A stretch of 64,000 bases of DNA, from the NCBI RefSeq assembly GCF_029835735.1, contig NZ_JAOEAL010000001.1, forward strand, positions 2,790,001 to 2,854,000. Direction: 5' to 3'. The notes under the pieces were generated by a model. That model worked only from the letters and a program-made list of their open reading frames with translations, was not told the origin of the DNA and ran no database searches. The translations under genes and the position numbers were made by a program. Origin of the DNA: Shewanella sp. GD04112 (GTDB lineage: Bacteria > Pseudomonadota > Gammaproteobacteria > Enterobacterales > Shewanellaceae). Shown here one piece after another: positions 26,874-36,221 of this stretch (position 1 is its first letter; each line of letters starts with the position of its first letter).

Positions 26874-27072
26874 TACTTTCTCCTAAATCCCCACAACTGC
26901 GGACACGGTATCCCTACTACCGTCAATACTCGACAAATACCGAGTTAAAATACCGACTTACATTTTATTGTTATTGATTGACCCGCATAAATCATACGGG
27001 CGTTTTAATTTTGATCATCATCACATAAAAAAAACAAAAAACCTAGCGTCTTTTTTATGTAAGCAAAAGCGA

Positions 27073-27939
27073 TTATTCGACAAACTGCTGGATCAAGTGC
27101 GCGACCCCTTTGGCGTTATCCATGTGCACATGATGGTCGCCCTCGAGCATATGTTCAGACAAGTGTGTGAACCATTTCCTCGCCTTAGGCAGCGCCGCCT
27201 GCAACTGGCTAAAACCCTGTTTACCGCAGATTAATAAGGTCGAGACCGAAATATGCTGCATCAATGCATCGACCTGCTCAAAGGTCAGCCGCATGGGCGA
27301 GTCGAGCCTTAATCTTGGATCACTGCGCCACGCAACACCATCGGTGGTAGGTTGCATATTGCGCTCGAGTAACAATCGGCACCAAGGCTCGGCCAGCCCC
27401 GTTAAGTGCACTCTGGCTTTTACTGCGGTGTCCATGTTGTCGTAGACTTTTAGCTGTTTATGCTTTTGCGCTAAAAACTTCTCGTGCTGATAAAAACTCT
27501 TTCGCAGCCGCGTTTTCGCTTGAGTCGCCGACTCAAACAATGGGCTTAACGCCTCAATCAAAATCAGTTTGTTGACCTTTTCAGGAAAGGTTGCGGTGTA
27601 TGCCGAGGCAATAATGCCCCCTAACGAATGCCCTATGATGGCCAACGGCTTTTGCGGCAACATCGCCAGTAACGCATCGAGATCGTATAAATAGTCAATC
27701 CAATGCAATGGATAATGTCCCGGCCGATGCGCTGAAAAGCCATGACCGGGCCAATCTATGGCAAGTATCTGATAATGAGGCAAATACTCAGCGATAGGCT
27801 CAAAGCTGTTCGCATTGTCTAACCAGCCATGCAACGCGAGCAATAACGGCTTATCTTTCGCTCCCCACAATCGACCACTCAGCTTGATATGGGGTAACAC
27901 AAACTCGACTTGATTTTTGGGGGCGAAAGATTGCCACAT
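27073..27939 (-). CDS. Alpha/beta hydrolase
   Basis: A 288-residue alpha/beta-hydrolase-fold enzyme without a signal peptide. Oxyanion region LALHGWLDNANSF, nucleophile elbow GHSLGG (Ser105), and the catalytic His in EGDHHVHMDN near the C-terminus. Being upstream of fadD suggests an esterase or thioesterase in lipid metabolism, but the substrate is not shown by the sequence. 199 bases separate it from fadD, so it may have its own transcript. Confidence 0.85.
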   Translation of the reverse strand: MWQSFAPKNQVEFVLPHIKLSGRLWGAKDKPLLLALHGWLDNANSFEPIAEYLPHYQILAIDWPGHGFSAHRPGHYPLHWIDYLYDLDALLAMLPQKPLAIIGHSLGGIIASAYTATFPEKVNKLILIEALSPLFESATQAKTRLRKSFYQHEKFLAQKHKQLKVYDNMDTAVKARVHLTGLAEPWCRLLLERNMQPTTDGVAWRSDPRLRLDSPMRLTFEQVDALMQHISVSTLLICGKQGFSQLQAALPKARKWFTHLSEHMLEGDHHVHMDNAKGVAHLIQQFVE

Positions 27940-27960
27940 ATTGCCTCTAATGTCAGGTGA

Positions 27961-28773
27961 TTAGCGCGATTTTTTGATAAATTTGAGCGTCATGCGATCG
28001 CTCTCACCAATTGCTTGGTATTTTTCCTTATCGGTATCGCCCAAGGCAAACGAAGGTGGCAGCGTCCAGACGCCCTTGGCGTAGTCCTTAGTGTCTTTCG
28101 GATTGGCGTTGATTTCTGAGCTTTCGGCTAAGGTAAAACCCACTTTTTTGGCCAGCGCGATCATCTCGTCTTGGTCCATGTAGCCCGTGCTCATATTCAT
28201 GCCTTTATTGGCTCTATGTTCGACCACGCCAAACACGCCGCCATCTTTCAGCACTTTATAGGAGGCGGCAAACACGTTTTCGAGCTGATCGCTTGAGGCC
28301 CAGTTATGTAAGTTACGGAAGGTTAATACCAAGTCCGCACTGCCATCAGCGCCTAAATTCATCTTGGCCGGAGGGTCGAGAACCACCATTTTTGCATTAC
28401 CAAATAAAGCTTTATTGGCCGTCATCCAAGTATCGAATTTCACGCCCGCATTGGCGCGATAGCGATTACCCGGAGTGTCCGTGCTGGGGGTAGTTTCGAA
28501 ACTGGCGGCAATATACTGCCCCTTAGGCGCAAGGTAAGGGGCAAGAATTTCAGTGTACCAGCCATTGCCGGGCCAGAGTTCAATGACGGTTTGCGTCGGG
28601 GTGATACCAAAAAATGTGAGGGTTTCTGCGGGATGACGATAAATATCGCGGCTGGCGTTTTTCGCTTGGCGAAATTCGCTCTTAATGGCCTTATCCAAGC
28701 CTTCATCGGCATAGGCCATACCTGAACATAAACCAGCAATCAGCATACTGGCGACGAGTGTGACTTTTTTCAT
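27961..28773 (-). CDS. Exported class I methyltransferase-like protein
   Basis: 270 residues with an N-terminal signal peptide (LVASMLIAGLCSGMAYADEG) followed by a class I SAM-methyltransferase fold. The motif-I region is VIELWPGNGWYTEILAPYL, then KMVVLDPP, LVLTFRNLHNW and DGGVFGVVEHRANKG. The domain is complete. Export is odd because SAM is cytoplasmic; the family (COG4798-like) is known in proteobacteria, and the role is unknown. It ends 21 bases before the alpha/beta-hydrolase gene starts on the same strand. Confidence 0.85.
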   Translation of the reverse strand: MKKVTLVASMLIAGLCSGMAYADEGLDKAIKSEFRQAKNASRDIYRHPAETLTFFGITPTQTVIELWPGNGWYTEILAPYLAPKGQYIAASFETTPSTDTPGNRYRANAGVKFDTWMTANKALFGNAKMVVLDPPAKMNLGADGSADLVLTFRNLHNWASSDQLENVFAASYKVLKDGGVFGVVEHRANKGMNMSTGYMDQDEMIALAKKVGFTLAESSEINANPKDTKDYAKGVWTLPPSFALGDTDKEKYQAIGESDRMTLKFIKKSR

Positions 28774-28903
28774 AATAATTCTCCTTGGATACCGAAGACT
28801 TAAGCTAGCAGTCTATATAAAAAAATCCAAGAATTAGCCGCACAAGTTGACTATTTAGGCTGTAAATATTTGTGAAGTCATAGCGGCATGATGCCGCCAT
28901 AGA

Positions 28904-29611
28904 TTAGCGAGAGATGGCTGAGTCCACCCGGCGCCACGCCATAAACAAGGCGCAGATACTGCAAAATAGCCAAATGGCGACCCAAATCCATGCCGGGATC
29001 CATGAACGCTCGGCCAACAGTACCGCATCGCCCTGCCCTTCGAGCCCGAGCAACACCGTCGGGCTTGCCAGCGCATTGAGCATGATCATCAGGCCAATAA
29101 TGCGTAAAAATTGCGTGAGGAGTTTATTTTTGCTGAGTTTTAGCGGCAGTAATAACACTATCGTCAGCACTGCTAAAATGGCTAAAGTCAGTAAATCTCG
29201 CCCCCACAGCAGGCCACTTAACACCACTAAACCGCCTAAAAACGCAAAGCTTAGGCGAATGCCCTTAGGCCACGTTGCTAGCAGATAAATAAGGTATCCC
29301 CAACAGGCTGCGCCAAAATAGCCCGCAAATCCAATCACCAGTGGCGAGCCACCTTGGCTAAAGCAAAACCCTGCACCATTGGGAAAGAGTTGTATATGAC
29401 TCACTATGCCGCCACTGAGCACTGTCGCTATCCCATGGGACAACTCGTGGAAATAGCTCTCTAACCACTTAAAAGGCACGCTCAGATAAGGAATGCGCGT
29501 CAATATGAGTGCCAGCATCAGTTCGATGATAAACAAACCGCGGCTAGGAAGACCGCCAGTTAGACGAGGAGTAAAACGGGATTGAGAAGACACGGGCGCA
29601 CTATCAGGCAT
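28904..29611 (-). CDS. M50-like zinc metallopeptidase / membrane protein
   Basis: A 235-residue multi-pass membrane protein with a zinc-binding HELSH (55-59; context ESYFHELSHGIATVLSGG) in the first part. About six hydrophobic segments follow, fitting the Peptidase_M50B type of intramembrane metalloprotease. The frame is open to 29779, but the Met at 29611 overlaps the upstream stop by 8 bases (ATGCCTGA), typical translational coupling, and removes a non-conserved N-terminus. The substrate is unknown. Confidence 0.75.
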   Translation of the reverse strand: MPDSAPVSSQSRFTPRLTGGLPSRGLFIIELMLALILTRIPYLSVPFKWLESYFHELSHGIATVLSGGIVSHIQLFPNGAGFCFSQGGSPLVIGFAGYFGAACWGYLIYLLATWPKGIRLSFAFLGGLVVLSGLLWGRDLLTLAILAVLTIVLLLPLKLSKNKLLTQFLRIIGLMIMLNALASPTVLLGLEGQGDAVLLAERSWIPAWIWVAIWLFCSICALFMAWRRVDSAISR

Positions 29612-29912
29612 AAATATCCACGCCGACCATCTGCTGAATTTCTTCACGTTTGGCAGCATGTTGCGTTTGTAGGTATTGGGCAATAGCCCCTTGATGACCT
29701 CGGGTGCTTTGTTCGTATTCGAGCTGGGCACCGAGTCTGGATTGTAGGTTTTGTGATGAACCATCCGCGTTATCATCAAAGGCTAAGGCAGAAACCGCAT
29801 CGAGCTCAATCACAGGGCGCGGCGCTTCCGTGGGCGACATTCCCTGTATGACTGCGGGGCGATTACTCGCAACCGCTTGTGTCAAACTCGTTTGAAGCGA
29901 ATTTACCTGCAT
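29604..29912 (-). CDS. Conserved hypothetical protein
   Basis: 102 residues, Gln/Ala/Ser-rich, without signal or membrane segment. The last third (LQSRLGAQLEYEQSTRGHQ to the end) is predicted helical. I do not recognise a family with confidence. The stop overlaps the start of the M50-like gene by 8 bases, so both proteins are probably made from one transcript. Confidence 0.6.
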   Translation of the reverse strand: MQVNSLQTSLTQAVASNRPAVIQGMSPTEAPRPVIELDAVSALAFDDNADGSSQNLQSRLGAQLEYEQSTRGHQGAIAQYLQTQHAAKREEIQQMVGVDIYA

Positions 29913-30053
29913 CGAAATGCCCAGTTTATATCCTATAAGCCTAGTTAACCTTGTTAGGCGGTTGTGACGAGTGCCTAACTAGGAATTAATGTCTGCATCG
30001 AGAATCCATGCAGACAGTTTGATTCTAACGTATCATAGGCGAGAATGAACAGT

Positions 30054-30764
30054 TTATTCACGTCCCGGTAACTTTTTCCATGTCACAGTATCACGTAGGT
30101 ACACAGGTTCGAGTTCATCGACACTGGTGGTTAATCCCGCTTTGATACCCGCTTCGGCTAACGCTAACATGGCACGGGCATCGGGATACTTCACCGCCGC
30201 TAAGGAGGTCATGCCGCTGCCTAACGCTAATAACTCGGGATAGGCATCAAACCCAGTGCCACAGCCGACAATGGCTTTATTAAGATCGAATGCTAGTTCA
30301 ACCTGCTCTGGCGCACTCACTACCTCTTTACCGACTAAGGTGGCAATGCCATCGACGGCAACGAATTGACCCCAGTACACTTCTCCCATGCGCGCATCGA
30401 TACAACAGAGCACTTGCTCGGCAGAGTGCTCAGCAATCGCCATTTGTGCCATGGCCGCTAAGGTGGAAATGCCGATAACGGGTAAGTCTAACCCTAGGGC
30501 TAAACCTTGTGTCATGCTGGTGCAAATACGGATCCCCGTAAAACTGCCTGGCCCACGGCCGTAAGCAATGGCATCCAGTTTATCTAAGCCGACATTGGCT
30601 TGTTTTAATACACCTTCCACCATAGGCAATAAACGCTGACTATGCTCCCGAGGCGCATCGGCTAACTCAGCAAAAACCTGTCCTTGATAATACAGGGCAG
30701 CCGAACAAGCTTCGGTACAAGTGTCGAGGGCGAGAATACAAACAGAGTCTTGGGGTGTTGTCAT
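30054..30764 (-). CDS. tsaB: tRNA threonylcarbamoyladenosine biosynthesis protein TsaB
   Basis: The partner of TsaD, TsaC and TsaE in forming t6A37 in ANN-decoding tRNAs. 236 residues of the ASKHA fold: ILALDTCTEACSAALY at the N-terminus, EHSQRLLPMVEGVL, and AYGRGPGSFTGIRI, all typical of TsaB/YeaZ. The frame is open to 30848; the Met at 30764 fits the family. In E. coli tsaB also lies close to fadD and rnd. Confidence 0.95.
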   Translation of the reverse strand: MTTPQDSVCILALDTCTEACSAALYYQGQVFAELADAPREHSQRLLPMVEGVLKQANVGLDKLDAIAYGRGPGSFTGIRICTSMTQGLALGLDLPVIGISTLAAMAQMAIAEHSAEQVLCCIDARMGEVYWGQFVAVDGIATLVGKEVVSAPEQVELAFDLNKAIVGCGTGFDAYPELLALGSGMTSLAAVKYPDARAMLALAEAGIKAGLTTSVDELEPVYLRDTVTWKKLPGRE

Positions 30765-31153
30765 ATAAAAACCGCGCTGTGGGTATAGTTGGACAGACGA
30801 AAAGTGACTTATTAGGTCCTGCACTATACCAAGTGTAAATTGGCGCAAATGATAACATCAAATAATCGAAAGCAAAGGCTTAAAAGCGGCGGCTAATAGA
30901 TCGATTAGCTTAGCGCTGGGTTTGTGATCGCCATCACTAACTCAAAAACCTCTTAGGCCTTTGTCCAAATATTGGGAAACTTTTCCTCCATTTTGGGTCT
31001 GAGCAAACAGTGCTGAAGCTTTTGTCTCACGTCACTTAGCACCTCTATGCAACTGCAAAACACCAGCTAAGCAGGTCCTAAGCATCGTTTTTACTCTCTC
31101 CCACTTACACGAAGCTTCGCGTGATGCTTTCACACCGTTAATAAGGAAATTCA
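30765..31153. other. Intergenic region between divergent tsaB and hemB
   Basis: 389 bases with no open frame of note and no strong repeat. It must hold the promoters of both genes, but I cannot place them with confidence. Confidence 0.4.
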
Positions 31154-32152
31154 ATGAGCAGTACACAAGAAAATACCCTTAAACCCCTTCGCCGTTTAAG
31201 ACGCCTGCGCCGCACCAAAGCCATGCGTGACCTAGTGCGTGAAACCCAGATTTCCCTAAGCGACTTAGTTCACCCGCTCTTCATTGAGGAGCACATCACA
31301 CAAGCCGTGCCCATTTCAACCTTACCGGGGATCAGCCGTCTGCCCGAGAGTGCGCTTGCCGATGAAATTCAAAGGCTTTACGCCCTAGGCATCCGTTATG
31401 TGATGCCCTTTGGAATTTCCCACACCAAAGATGCACAGGGCAGCGACACTTGGGATGACAATGGCTTACTCGCACGGATGATCCGTACTATCAAAACCGC
31501 CGCGCCAGAGATGATGGTGATCCCCGATATTTGTTTTTGCGAATATACCGACCACGGACACTGCGGCGTATTGCACCATGACGAAGTCTGTAACGATCAA
31601 ACCGTGGCTAACTTAGTTAAACAATCCATTACCGCCGCCAAAGCCGGAGCCGATATGCTGGCACCATCGGCCATGATGGACGGCCAAATTAAAGCCATTC
31701 GCCAAGGGCTGGATGAAGCAGGCTTTGAGCACATTGCCATTTTGGCCCATGCAGCCAAGTTCGCCTCTTCCTTCTATGGGCCTTTTAGGGCCGCGGTGGA
31801 TTGTGAACTTAGCGGAAACCGTAAAGGCTACCAGCTCGATTACGCCAATGGTCGCCAAGCCTTGCTCGAAGCACTGCTCGATGAAGAGGAAGGCGCGGAT
31901 ATTTTGATGGTCAAACCCGGCACGCCCTATTTGGATGTGTTAAGTCGACTAAGACAGGAAACCCACCTGCCCTTAGCGGCTTATCAGGTTGGCGGCGAAT
32001 ATGCCGGCATTAAGTTTGCCGCTCTGGCTGGCGCCCTCGATGAGCGCGCCGTCGTCACCGAAACCTTTATCGGATTAAAGCGTGCGGGCGCCGATTTAAT
32101 TGTCAGCTATTACGCGAAACAATATGCCGAGTGGTTAGCGCAATCCCGCTAA
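31154..32152 (+). CDS. hemB: Delta-aminolevulinic acid dehydratase (porphobilinogen synthase)
   Basis: Condenses two 5-aminolevulinate molecules to porphobilinogen in haem synthesis. 332 residues. The zinc site is the three-Cys form, C127, C129 and C137 (DICFCEYTDHGHCG), so the enzyme should be zinc-dependent. The two active-site lysines are K202 (HAAKFASSFYGPFR) and K254 (MVKPGTPYLD). Shewanella makes many c-type cytochromes and so has high haem demand. A terminator follows. Confidence 0.97.
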   Translation: MSSTQENTLKPLRRLRRLRRTKAMRDLVRETQISLSDLVHPLFIEEHITQAVPISTLPGISRLPESALADEIQRLYALGIRYVMPFGISHTKDAQGSDTWDDNGLLARMIRTIKTAAPEMMVIPDICFCEYTDHGHCGVLHHDEVCNDQTVANLVKQSITAAKAGADMLAPSAMMDGQIKAIRQGLDEAGFEHIAILAHAAKFASSFYGPFRAAVDCELSGNRKGYQLDYANGRQALLEALLDEEEGADILMVKPGTPYLDVLSRLRQETHLPLAAYQVGGEYAGIKFAALAGALDERAVVTETFIGLKRAGADLIVSYYAKQYAEWLAQSR

Positions 32153-32187
32153 TGCGCTGAGTATTCTGCCTATCAGCCAAGCATTAA

Positions 32188-32218
32188 CGAAAACGCCACC
32201 CTCTCGGTGGCGTTTTTA
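32188..32218 (+). terminator. Terminator of hemB
   Basis: The stem AAAACGCCACC / GGTGGCGTTTTT with a short CTCTC-type loop and a T-run, also usable for the convergent msrBA. Confidence 0.88.
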
Positions 32219-32244
32219 TCCATCAATTTGCCCGCACATTAAGC

Positions 32245-33150
32245 CTATGCTTGTAGCTCGGCAAATAGGGCTCTTACCTTTTCAACCTTTGGCCGCACCA
32301 CAATCTGGCAATAGGGCTGCTCTCCATGCAGGGCGAAGTAATCATTGTGGTAATCCTCAGCGGGATAAAAAGACTCAAAGGCCACCACTTGGGTGACGAT
32401 AGGCGCATCAAATACCCTTGCCTCGGTTAACTTTGCAATCATGGCGTTAGTCTCTTCAATCTGAGCCGCATCATGGGCAAAGACGACTGAGCGGTACTGC
32501 GGCCCTTTATCGTTGCCTTGGCGATTAAGCGTGGTCGGATCGTGACTCTCAAATAACACCTGCAGCAGCGTTGTAAAGCTGATTTGCGCGGGGTCAAACT
32601 CGATGTGCACCACTTCAGCATGCCCAGTTAATCCCGAACACACCGACTTATAATCGGCATCGCTCGCCTCGCCGCCCGAGTAACCGGATCTGACATTCAG
32701 CACGCCCTTCAAACTCTTAAAAATCGCTTCAACACACCAAAAACAGCCCGCACCAAAGGTCGCAAAGGCCGTTTTATGCGTCGATGCAGCCGCCTCATCG
32801 GCCACTTGAAACACCATGGAGACAGAATTAACGCAGTGACGAATATTCTTCGGCGTTAAATATTCCCCTTCAAACACATGGCCAAGATGACCGCCACACT
32901 GGCTACAAACGATTTCGGTACGACGACCATCGGCGTCAACATGACGACTCACCGCCCCCGGAATTTCATCATCGAAGGCTGGCCAACCACAGTGGGCATT
33001 AAACTTATCTTCAGAGCGATACAAAGGCGCATGGCATTTTTTGCACAAATACACGCCTTTGGCGTCATGTTTATAATACTCACCGCTAAAGGGACGTTCA
33101 GTGCCCTTTTCTTCTATGACATAGCGTTCAAAATCAGTCAGTTTGTTCAT
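32245..33150 (-). CDS. msrBA: Bifunctional methionine sulfoxide reductase, MsrB-MsrA fusion
   Basis: Repairs both epimers of oxidised methionine. Residues 1 to about 120 are an MsrB domain with the zinc Cys pairs C36/C39 and C82/C85 and the catalytic C106 (RHCVNSVSM). Residues about 125-301 are an MsrA domain with its catalytic Cys in GAGCFWCVEAIF (C136). The order B-A is the reverse of the better known A-B fusions. There is no signal peptide, so it is cytoplasmic. It is a single frame with no sign of a recent joining. Confidence 0.95.
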   Translation of the reverse strand: MNKLTDFERYVIEEKGTERPFSGEYYKHDAKGVYLCKKCHAPLYRSEDKFNAHCGWPAFDDEIPGAVSRHVDADGRRTEIVCSQCGGHLGHVFEGEYLTPKNIRHCVNSVSMVFQVADEAAASTHKTAFATFGAGCFWCVEAIFKSLKGVLNVRSGYSGGEASDADYKSVCSGLTGHAEVVHIEFDPAQISFTTLLQVLFESHDPTTLNRQGNDKGPQYRSVVFAHDAAQIEETNAMIAKLTEARVFDAPIVTQVVAFESFYPAEDYHNDYFALHGEQPYCQIVVRPKVEKVRALFAELQA

Positions 33151-33527
33151 AAAAGTCTCCTTTAGCTCCTAAAGTGTTCGCCTGCATAAGACCGTTTATT
33201 CCTCAGGTTTATTCCGCCTCGGCCTGAATTGGCTTTTTGGCATAGTAGCCGCTTTAGTCGATAAAATCCTGTTGATTGAGCCATTGCTTAAATAACTGGA
33301 GGAAAATTCAGCAATAATCTCAGTCCATCGTCTTGAGTGTTTGCACCAAACAGAGTGCAAAGCTACACTTGCTGCGGGTCAATTCTCTACCCAAATGCTT
33401 TCTATTTTGGCCGCTTTGCACTAGGGCTTAGCGCACCATACCGATAATGAGATAAGTGGCAATGACTCCTTACCTTTATCCTTAGAAAGTGTTTGGTTAA
33501 CAACCATATATAACAAGTAGAAACAAT
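33151..33527. other. Intergenic region between msrBA and the oxygenase gene
   Basis: 377 bases between divergent starts. I see no gene, tRNA or strong repeat here; promoters are presumably present but not clear. Confidence 0.4.
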
Positions 33528-34367
33528 ATGAAATTAGAAACCATTGATTATCGCGCAGCCGATAGCGCCAAACGCTTTGTCGAATCCCTACGTGAAACGG
33601 GCTTTGGTGTGCTCTCTAACCACCCTATCGATAAAGAGCTGGTCGAAAGTATTTACGCTGAGTGGCAAGCCTTTTTCAATTCTGACGCTAAGAACGAGTT
33701 TATGTTCAATCGTGAAACCCACGATGGCTTCTTCCCCGCGTCGATTTCTGAAACCGCAAAAGGCCACACGGTTAAAGACATCAAAGAGTATTACCACGTG
33801 TACCCATGGGGTCGTATTCCAGATTCTTTGCGTACCAATATTCTGGCCTACTATGAAAAAGCCAATGCGCTGGCCTCTGAACTGTTAGAGTGGATTGAAA
33901 CCTACTCGCCAGACGAGGTTAAAGCCAAATTCTCTATCCCGCTGCCAGAAATGATTGCCGACAGCCACAAAACCCTGCTGCGCATTCTGCATTACCCACC
34001 GATGACGGGCGATGAGGAAATGGGCGCAATCCGCGCTGCCGCCCACGAAGATATTAACCTTATCACTGTACTGCCCGCGGCCAACGAACCAGGGCTGCAA
34101 GTCAAAGCCAAAGACGGCTCTTGGTTAGATGTGCCAAGCGATTTTGGCAACATTATCATCAACATTGGTGATATGTTGCAGGAAGCCTCGGGCGGATACT
34201 TCCCATCAACCTCACACCGCGTGATTAACCCAGAAGGCACGGATAAGACTAAGTCGCGTATTTCTCTGCCCTTATTCTTACACCCGAATCCTTCGGTCGT
34301 GCTGTCTGAGCGTTACACCGCCGACAGCTACTTAATGGAAAGATTGCGCGAACTGGGCGTACTTTAA
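33528..34367 (+). CDS. 2-oxoglutarate/Fe(II)-dependent oxygenase, isopenicillin N synthase-like
   Basis: A 279-residue cytosolic non-haem iron oxygenase. The iron triad is H173-x-D175 (AAHEDINLIT) and H230 (STSHRVINP); R244 in KSRISLPLF is in the 2-oxoglutarate-binding position. The N-terminal DIOX_N-like part (ETGFGVLSNHPID) is present. It stands alone with its own terminator. The substrate cannot be predicted. Confidence 0.88.
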   Translation: MKLETIDYRAADSAKRFVESLRETGFGVLSNHPIDKELVESIYAEWQAFFNSDAKNEFMFNRETHDGFFPASISETAKGHTVKDIKEYYHVYPWGRIPDSLRTNILAYYEKANALASELLEWIETYSPDEVKAKFSIPLPEMIADSHKTLLRILHYPPMTGDEEMGAIRAAAHEDINLITVLPAANEPGLQVKAKDGSWLDVPSDFGNIIINIGDMLQEASGGYFPSTSHRVINPEGTDKTKSRISLPLFLHPNPSVVLSERYTADSYLMERLRELGVL

Positions 34368-34414
34368 CTCAGCCCCAAGCAATAGATGCTCAAATTCGCA
34401 TCAAGATTAAGCAA

Positions 34415-34440
34415 TTAAGCGCCTTCGGGCGCTTTTTTTA
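34415..34440 (+). terminator. Terminator of the oxygenase gene
   Basis: The compact hairpin AAGCGCC-ttc-GGGCGCTT is followed directly by a T-run. Confidence 0.88.
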
Positions 34441-34502
34441 TGACATTCGCCGCCTTCAAGGTAGAATAAGCGTCTTTAGGTCATTCAGAACAAGGCGCTA
34501 TC

Positions 34503-35444
34503 ATGGCAATTCAATGGTATCCGGGGCACATGCACAAGGCACGCAAAGAGATCGAAGAGGCTATGCCTCAAGTCGATCTGGTGATTGAGGTGCTGGACGC
34601 CCGTATTCCCTACAGTAGTGAAAACCCCATGGTGTCAAAGCTTCGCGGCGACAAACCTTGTATCAAGCTACTGAATAAATCTGACTTAGCCGATCCTGAC
34701 ATCACCGCCCAATGGATTGAATACCTTGAGCGTGAACAAGGGGTAAAAGCGACTGCGATTACCACACTGCAACCGGGTATGTTGAAAATGCTGCCGGATC
34801 TTTGCCGTAAGTTAGTGCCGAGTCGCGATAAGACCCAAAAGGACATTCGTACTATGATCATGGGGATCCCTAACGTGGGAAAGTCCACTATTATCAACAC
34901 CTTAGCCGGTCGAGTTATCGCCAAAACCGGTAACGAACCCGCCGTCACTAAAAGCCAGCAACGTATTAACCTACGCAACGGCATTGTGCTCTCGGACACG
35001 CCAGGGATTTTATGGCCTAAAGTCGATAACGAAGCCAGTAGCTATCGCCTCGCCGTCACGGGTGCCATTAAAGATACCGCCATGGAATACGAAGATGTGG
35101 CATTGTTTGCCGCAGGTTATTTCTTAAAGGCGTACCCGAAGGAAATTTGCGAGCGTTATAACATCAGCGAGTTACCTCAGGATGATATGGCGCTACTCGA
35201 AGAAATCGGCCGTAAACGCGGTGCCCTGCGTCCCGGTGGTCGCATCGATTTACATAAAGCTTCGGAAGTCGTGTTACACGACTATCGCTCTGGTCGAATT
35301 GGCCTATTATCCCTAGAAACTCCAGCGATGGCCGAAATCGAGAAAGCCGAAGTGGAACGCATTCTGGCTGAAAAAGCTGCCGAGAAAGCCGCTAAGCTAG
35401 AAGCGGAAAAACTGAAACGCTCAGGTAAACGACATAACGTTTAA
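34503..35444 (+). CDS. ylqF: Ribosome biogenesis GTPase YlqF/RbgA
   Basis: A 313-residue circularly permuted GTPase for late large-subunit assembly. G4 (NKSD, 58-61) precedes G1 (GIPNVGKST, 121-129) and G3 (DTPG, 165-168), the hallmark permutation. The N-terminal IQWYPGHMHKA is typical of YlqF. The last roughly 35 residues are an Ala/Glu/Lys-rich helix ending in basic residues, probably for rRNA contact. A tandem repeat and a terminator follow. Confidence 0.94.
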   Translation: MAIQWYPGHMHKARKEIEEAMPQVDLVIEVLDARIPYSSENPMVSKLRGDKPCIKLLNKSDLADPDITAQWIEYLEREQGVKATAITTLQPGMLKMLPDLCRKLVPSRDKTQKDIRTMIMGIPNVGKSTIINTLAGRVIAKTGNEPAVTKSQQRINLRNGIVLSDTPGILWPKVDNEASSYRLAVTGAIKDTAMEYEDVALFAAGYFLKAYPKEICERYNISELPQDDMALLEEIGRKRGALRPGGRIDLHKASEVVLHDYRSGRIGLLSLETPAMAEIEKAEVERILAEKAAEKAAKLEAEKLKRSGKRHNV

Positions 35445-35499
35445 GCGCTGTTTTTAATCATTTTAGCCCGTTAATAGCGGGCTAAGGTCACTCATTAAA

Positions 35500-35575
35500 G
35501 TGATGATTTAGATTAAAAGTGATGATTTAGATTAAAAGTGATGATTTAGATTAAAAGTCATTATTTATATTAATA
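35500..35575 (+). repeat. 19-bp tandem repeat, three perfect copies and one decayed
   Basis: The unit GTGATGATTTAGATTAAAA occurs at 35500-35518, 35519-35537 and 35538-35556 without change. A fourth unit at 35557-35575 matches 15 of 19 bases. It lies in the non-coding gap after ylqF and has no spacers, so it is not a CRISPR. Confidence 0.95.
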
Positions 35576-35621
35576 ATTATCGCACAGCAGAATGTATTCA
35601 CAGCCCTCAGTTTGATGTATC

Positions 35622-35654
35622 AGCCAGCGCCATCTCAGCGCTGGCTTTTTATTT
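35622..35654 (+). terminator. Terminator downstream of the ylqF region
   Basis: AGCCAGCGC (35622-35630) pairs with GCGCTGGCT (35638-35646), followed by TTTTATTT. Together with the repeat and a hairpin without T-run at 35464-35484 it fills the 336-base gap. Confidence 0.85.
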
Positions 35655-35780
35655 GCTCCCACGTATTCATGGTTGGCTGAACAATCTCACTCAATCTACA
35701 GCAAAATTAACTGCGACGTAGGCATTCATCGATTCGCGACAATATAAGCCTTAAGCGATTTATGCTTAGGGGCGATTCCA

Positions 35781-36221
35781 TCAGTACAAACCAGAAGCAC
35801 TATTGGCTTCGAACACTGGGGCTTGGCCCGCCGCTATCATGTTGTAACTCAACATAAATGGTACTCCCCCCTCCGAGGCCATAATATTATCCATCCAGCC
35901 AATCGGATTATTGAACAAGGAGTTATCCTGATTTAATACCCCAATGGCGCCGTTGGCTTCATCAAAGTCCCAAACAACTGAGCCCCAGTGCCAGTTGAGC
36001 CCTCTCACATATTGCCAGCCAAGCAAGGTACCGAGTGCGTACAGTACATCATCATCCATCATTCGTTGATTTGCCCGATAGTCACGCGTCAATTCCGTAA
36101 TGGCAGCAACTATCTCCTGCGGCGGAGTCGTCTCCGTCAAACTGAGTAATGCGAGTCCTTTTTCGGCTAAGTGTTCGAGTTCTTTGTGTATTTCCTCAGA
36201 TATTGCATTAATTTCGGCCAT
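35781..36221 (-). CDS. Hypothetical acidic cytosolic protein
   Basis: 146 residues, acidic, no signal or membrane segment. A helical N-terminal third (EEIHKELEHLAEKGLALLSL) is followed by a domain with several Trp (GWQYVRGLNWHWGSVVWDFD) and a Gly/Pro/aromatic C-terminal part. I do not recognise the family. It looks like a single-domain protein of the kind found as immunity or housekeeping accessory proteins, but this is not evidence. The start at 36221 is set by GGGAGG 6 bases upstream; the longer frame to 36245 is unlikely. Confidence 0.65.
   Translation of the reverse strand: MAEINAISEEIHKELEHLAEKGLALLSLTETTPPQEIVAAITELTRDYRANQRMMDDDVLYALGTLLGWQYVRGLNWHWGSVVWDFDEANGAIGVLNQDNSLFNNPIGWMDNIMASEGGVPFMLSYNMIAAGQAPVFEANSASGLY

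Noticed and set aside
26874..27072. FadR or PsrA operator upstream of fadD
   Set aside because: I looked for a clear palindromic operator and found only a weak imperfect repeat (CCCG-CGGG near 26992-27001), not enough to claim a site.
29612..29779. N-terminal extension of the M50-like protein
   Set aside because: It overlaps the upstream gene in another frame, and the ATGCCTGA overlap gives a better start.
35500..35575. Possible CRISPR array
   Set aside because: The 19-bp units are directly adjacent without spacers, and no cas genes are present.
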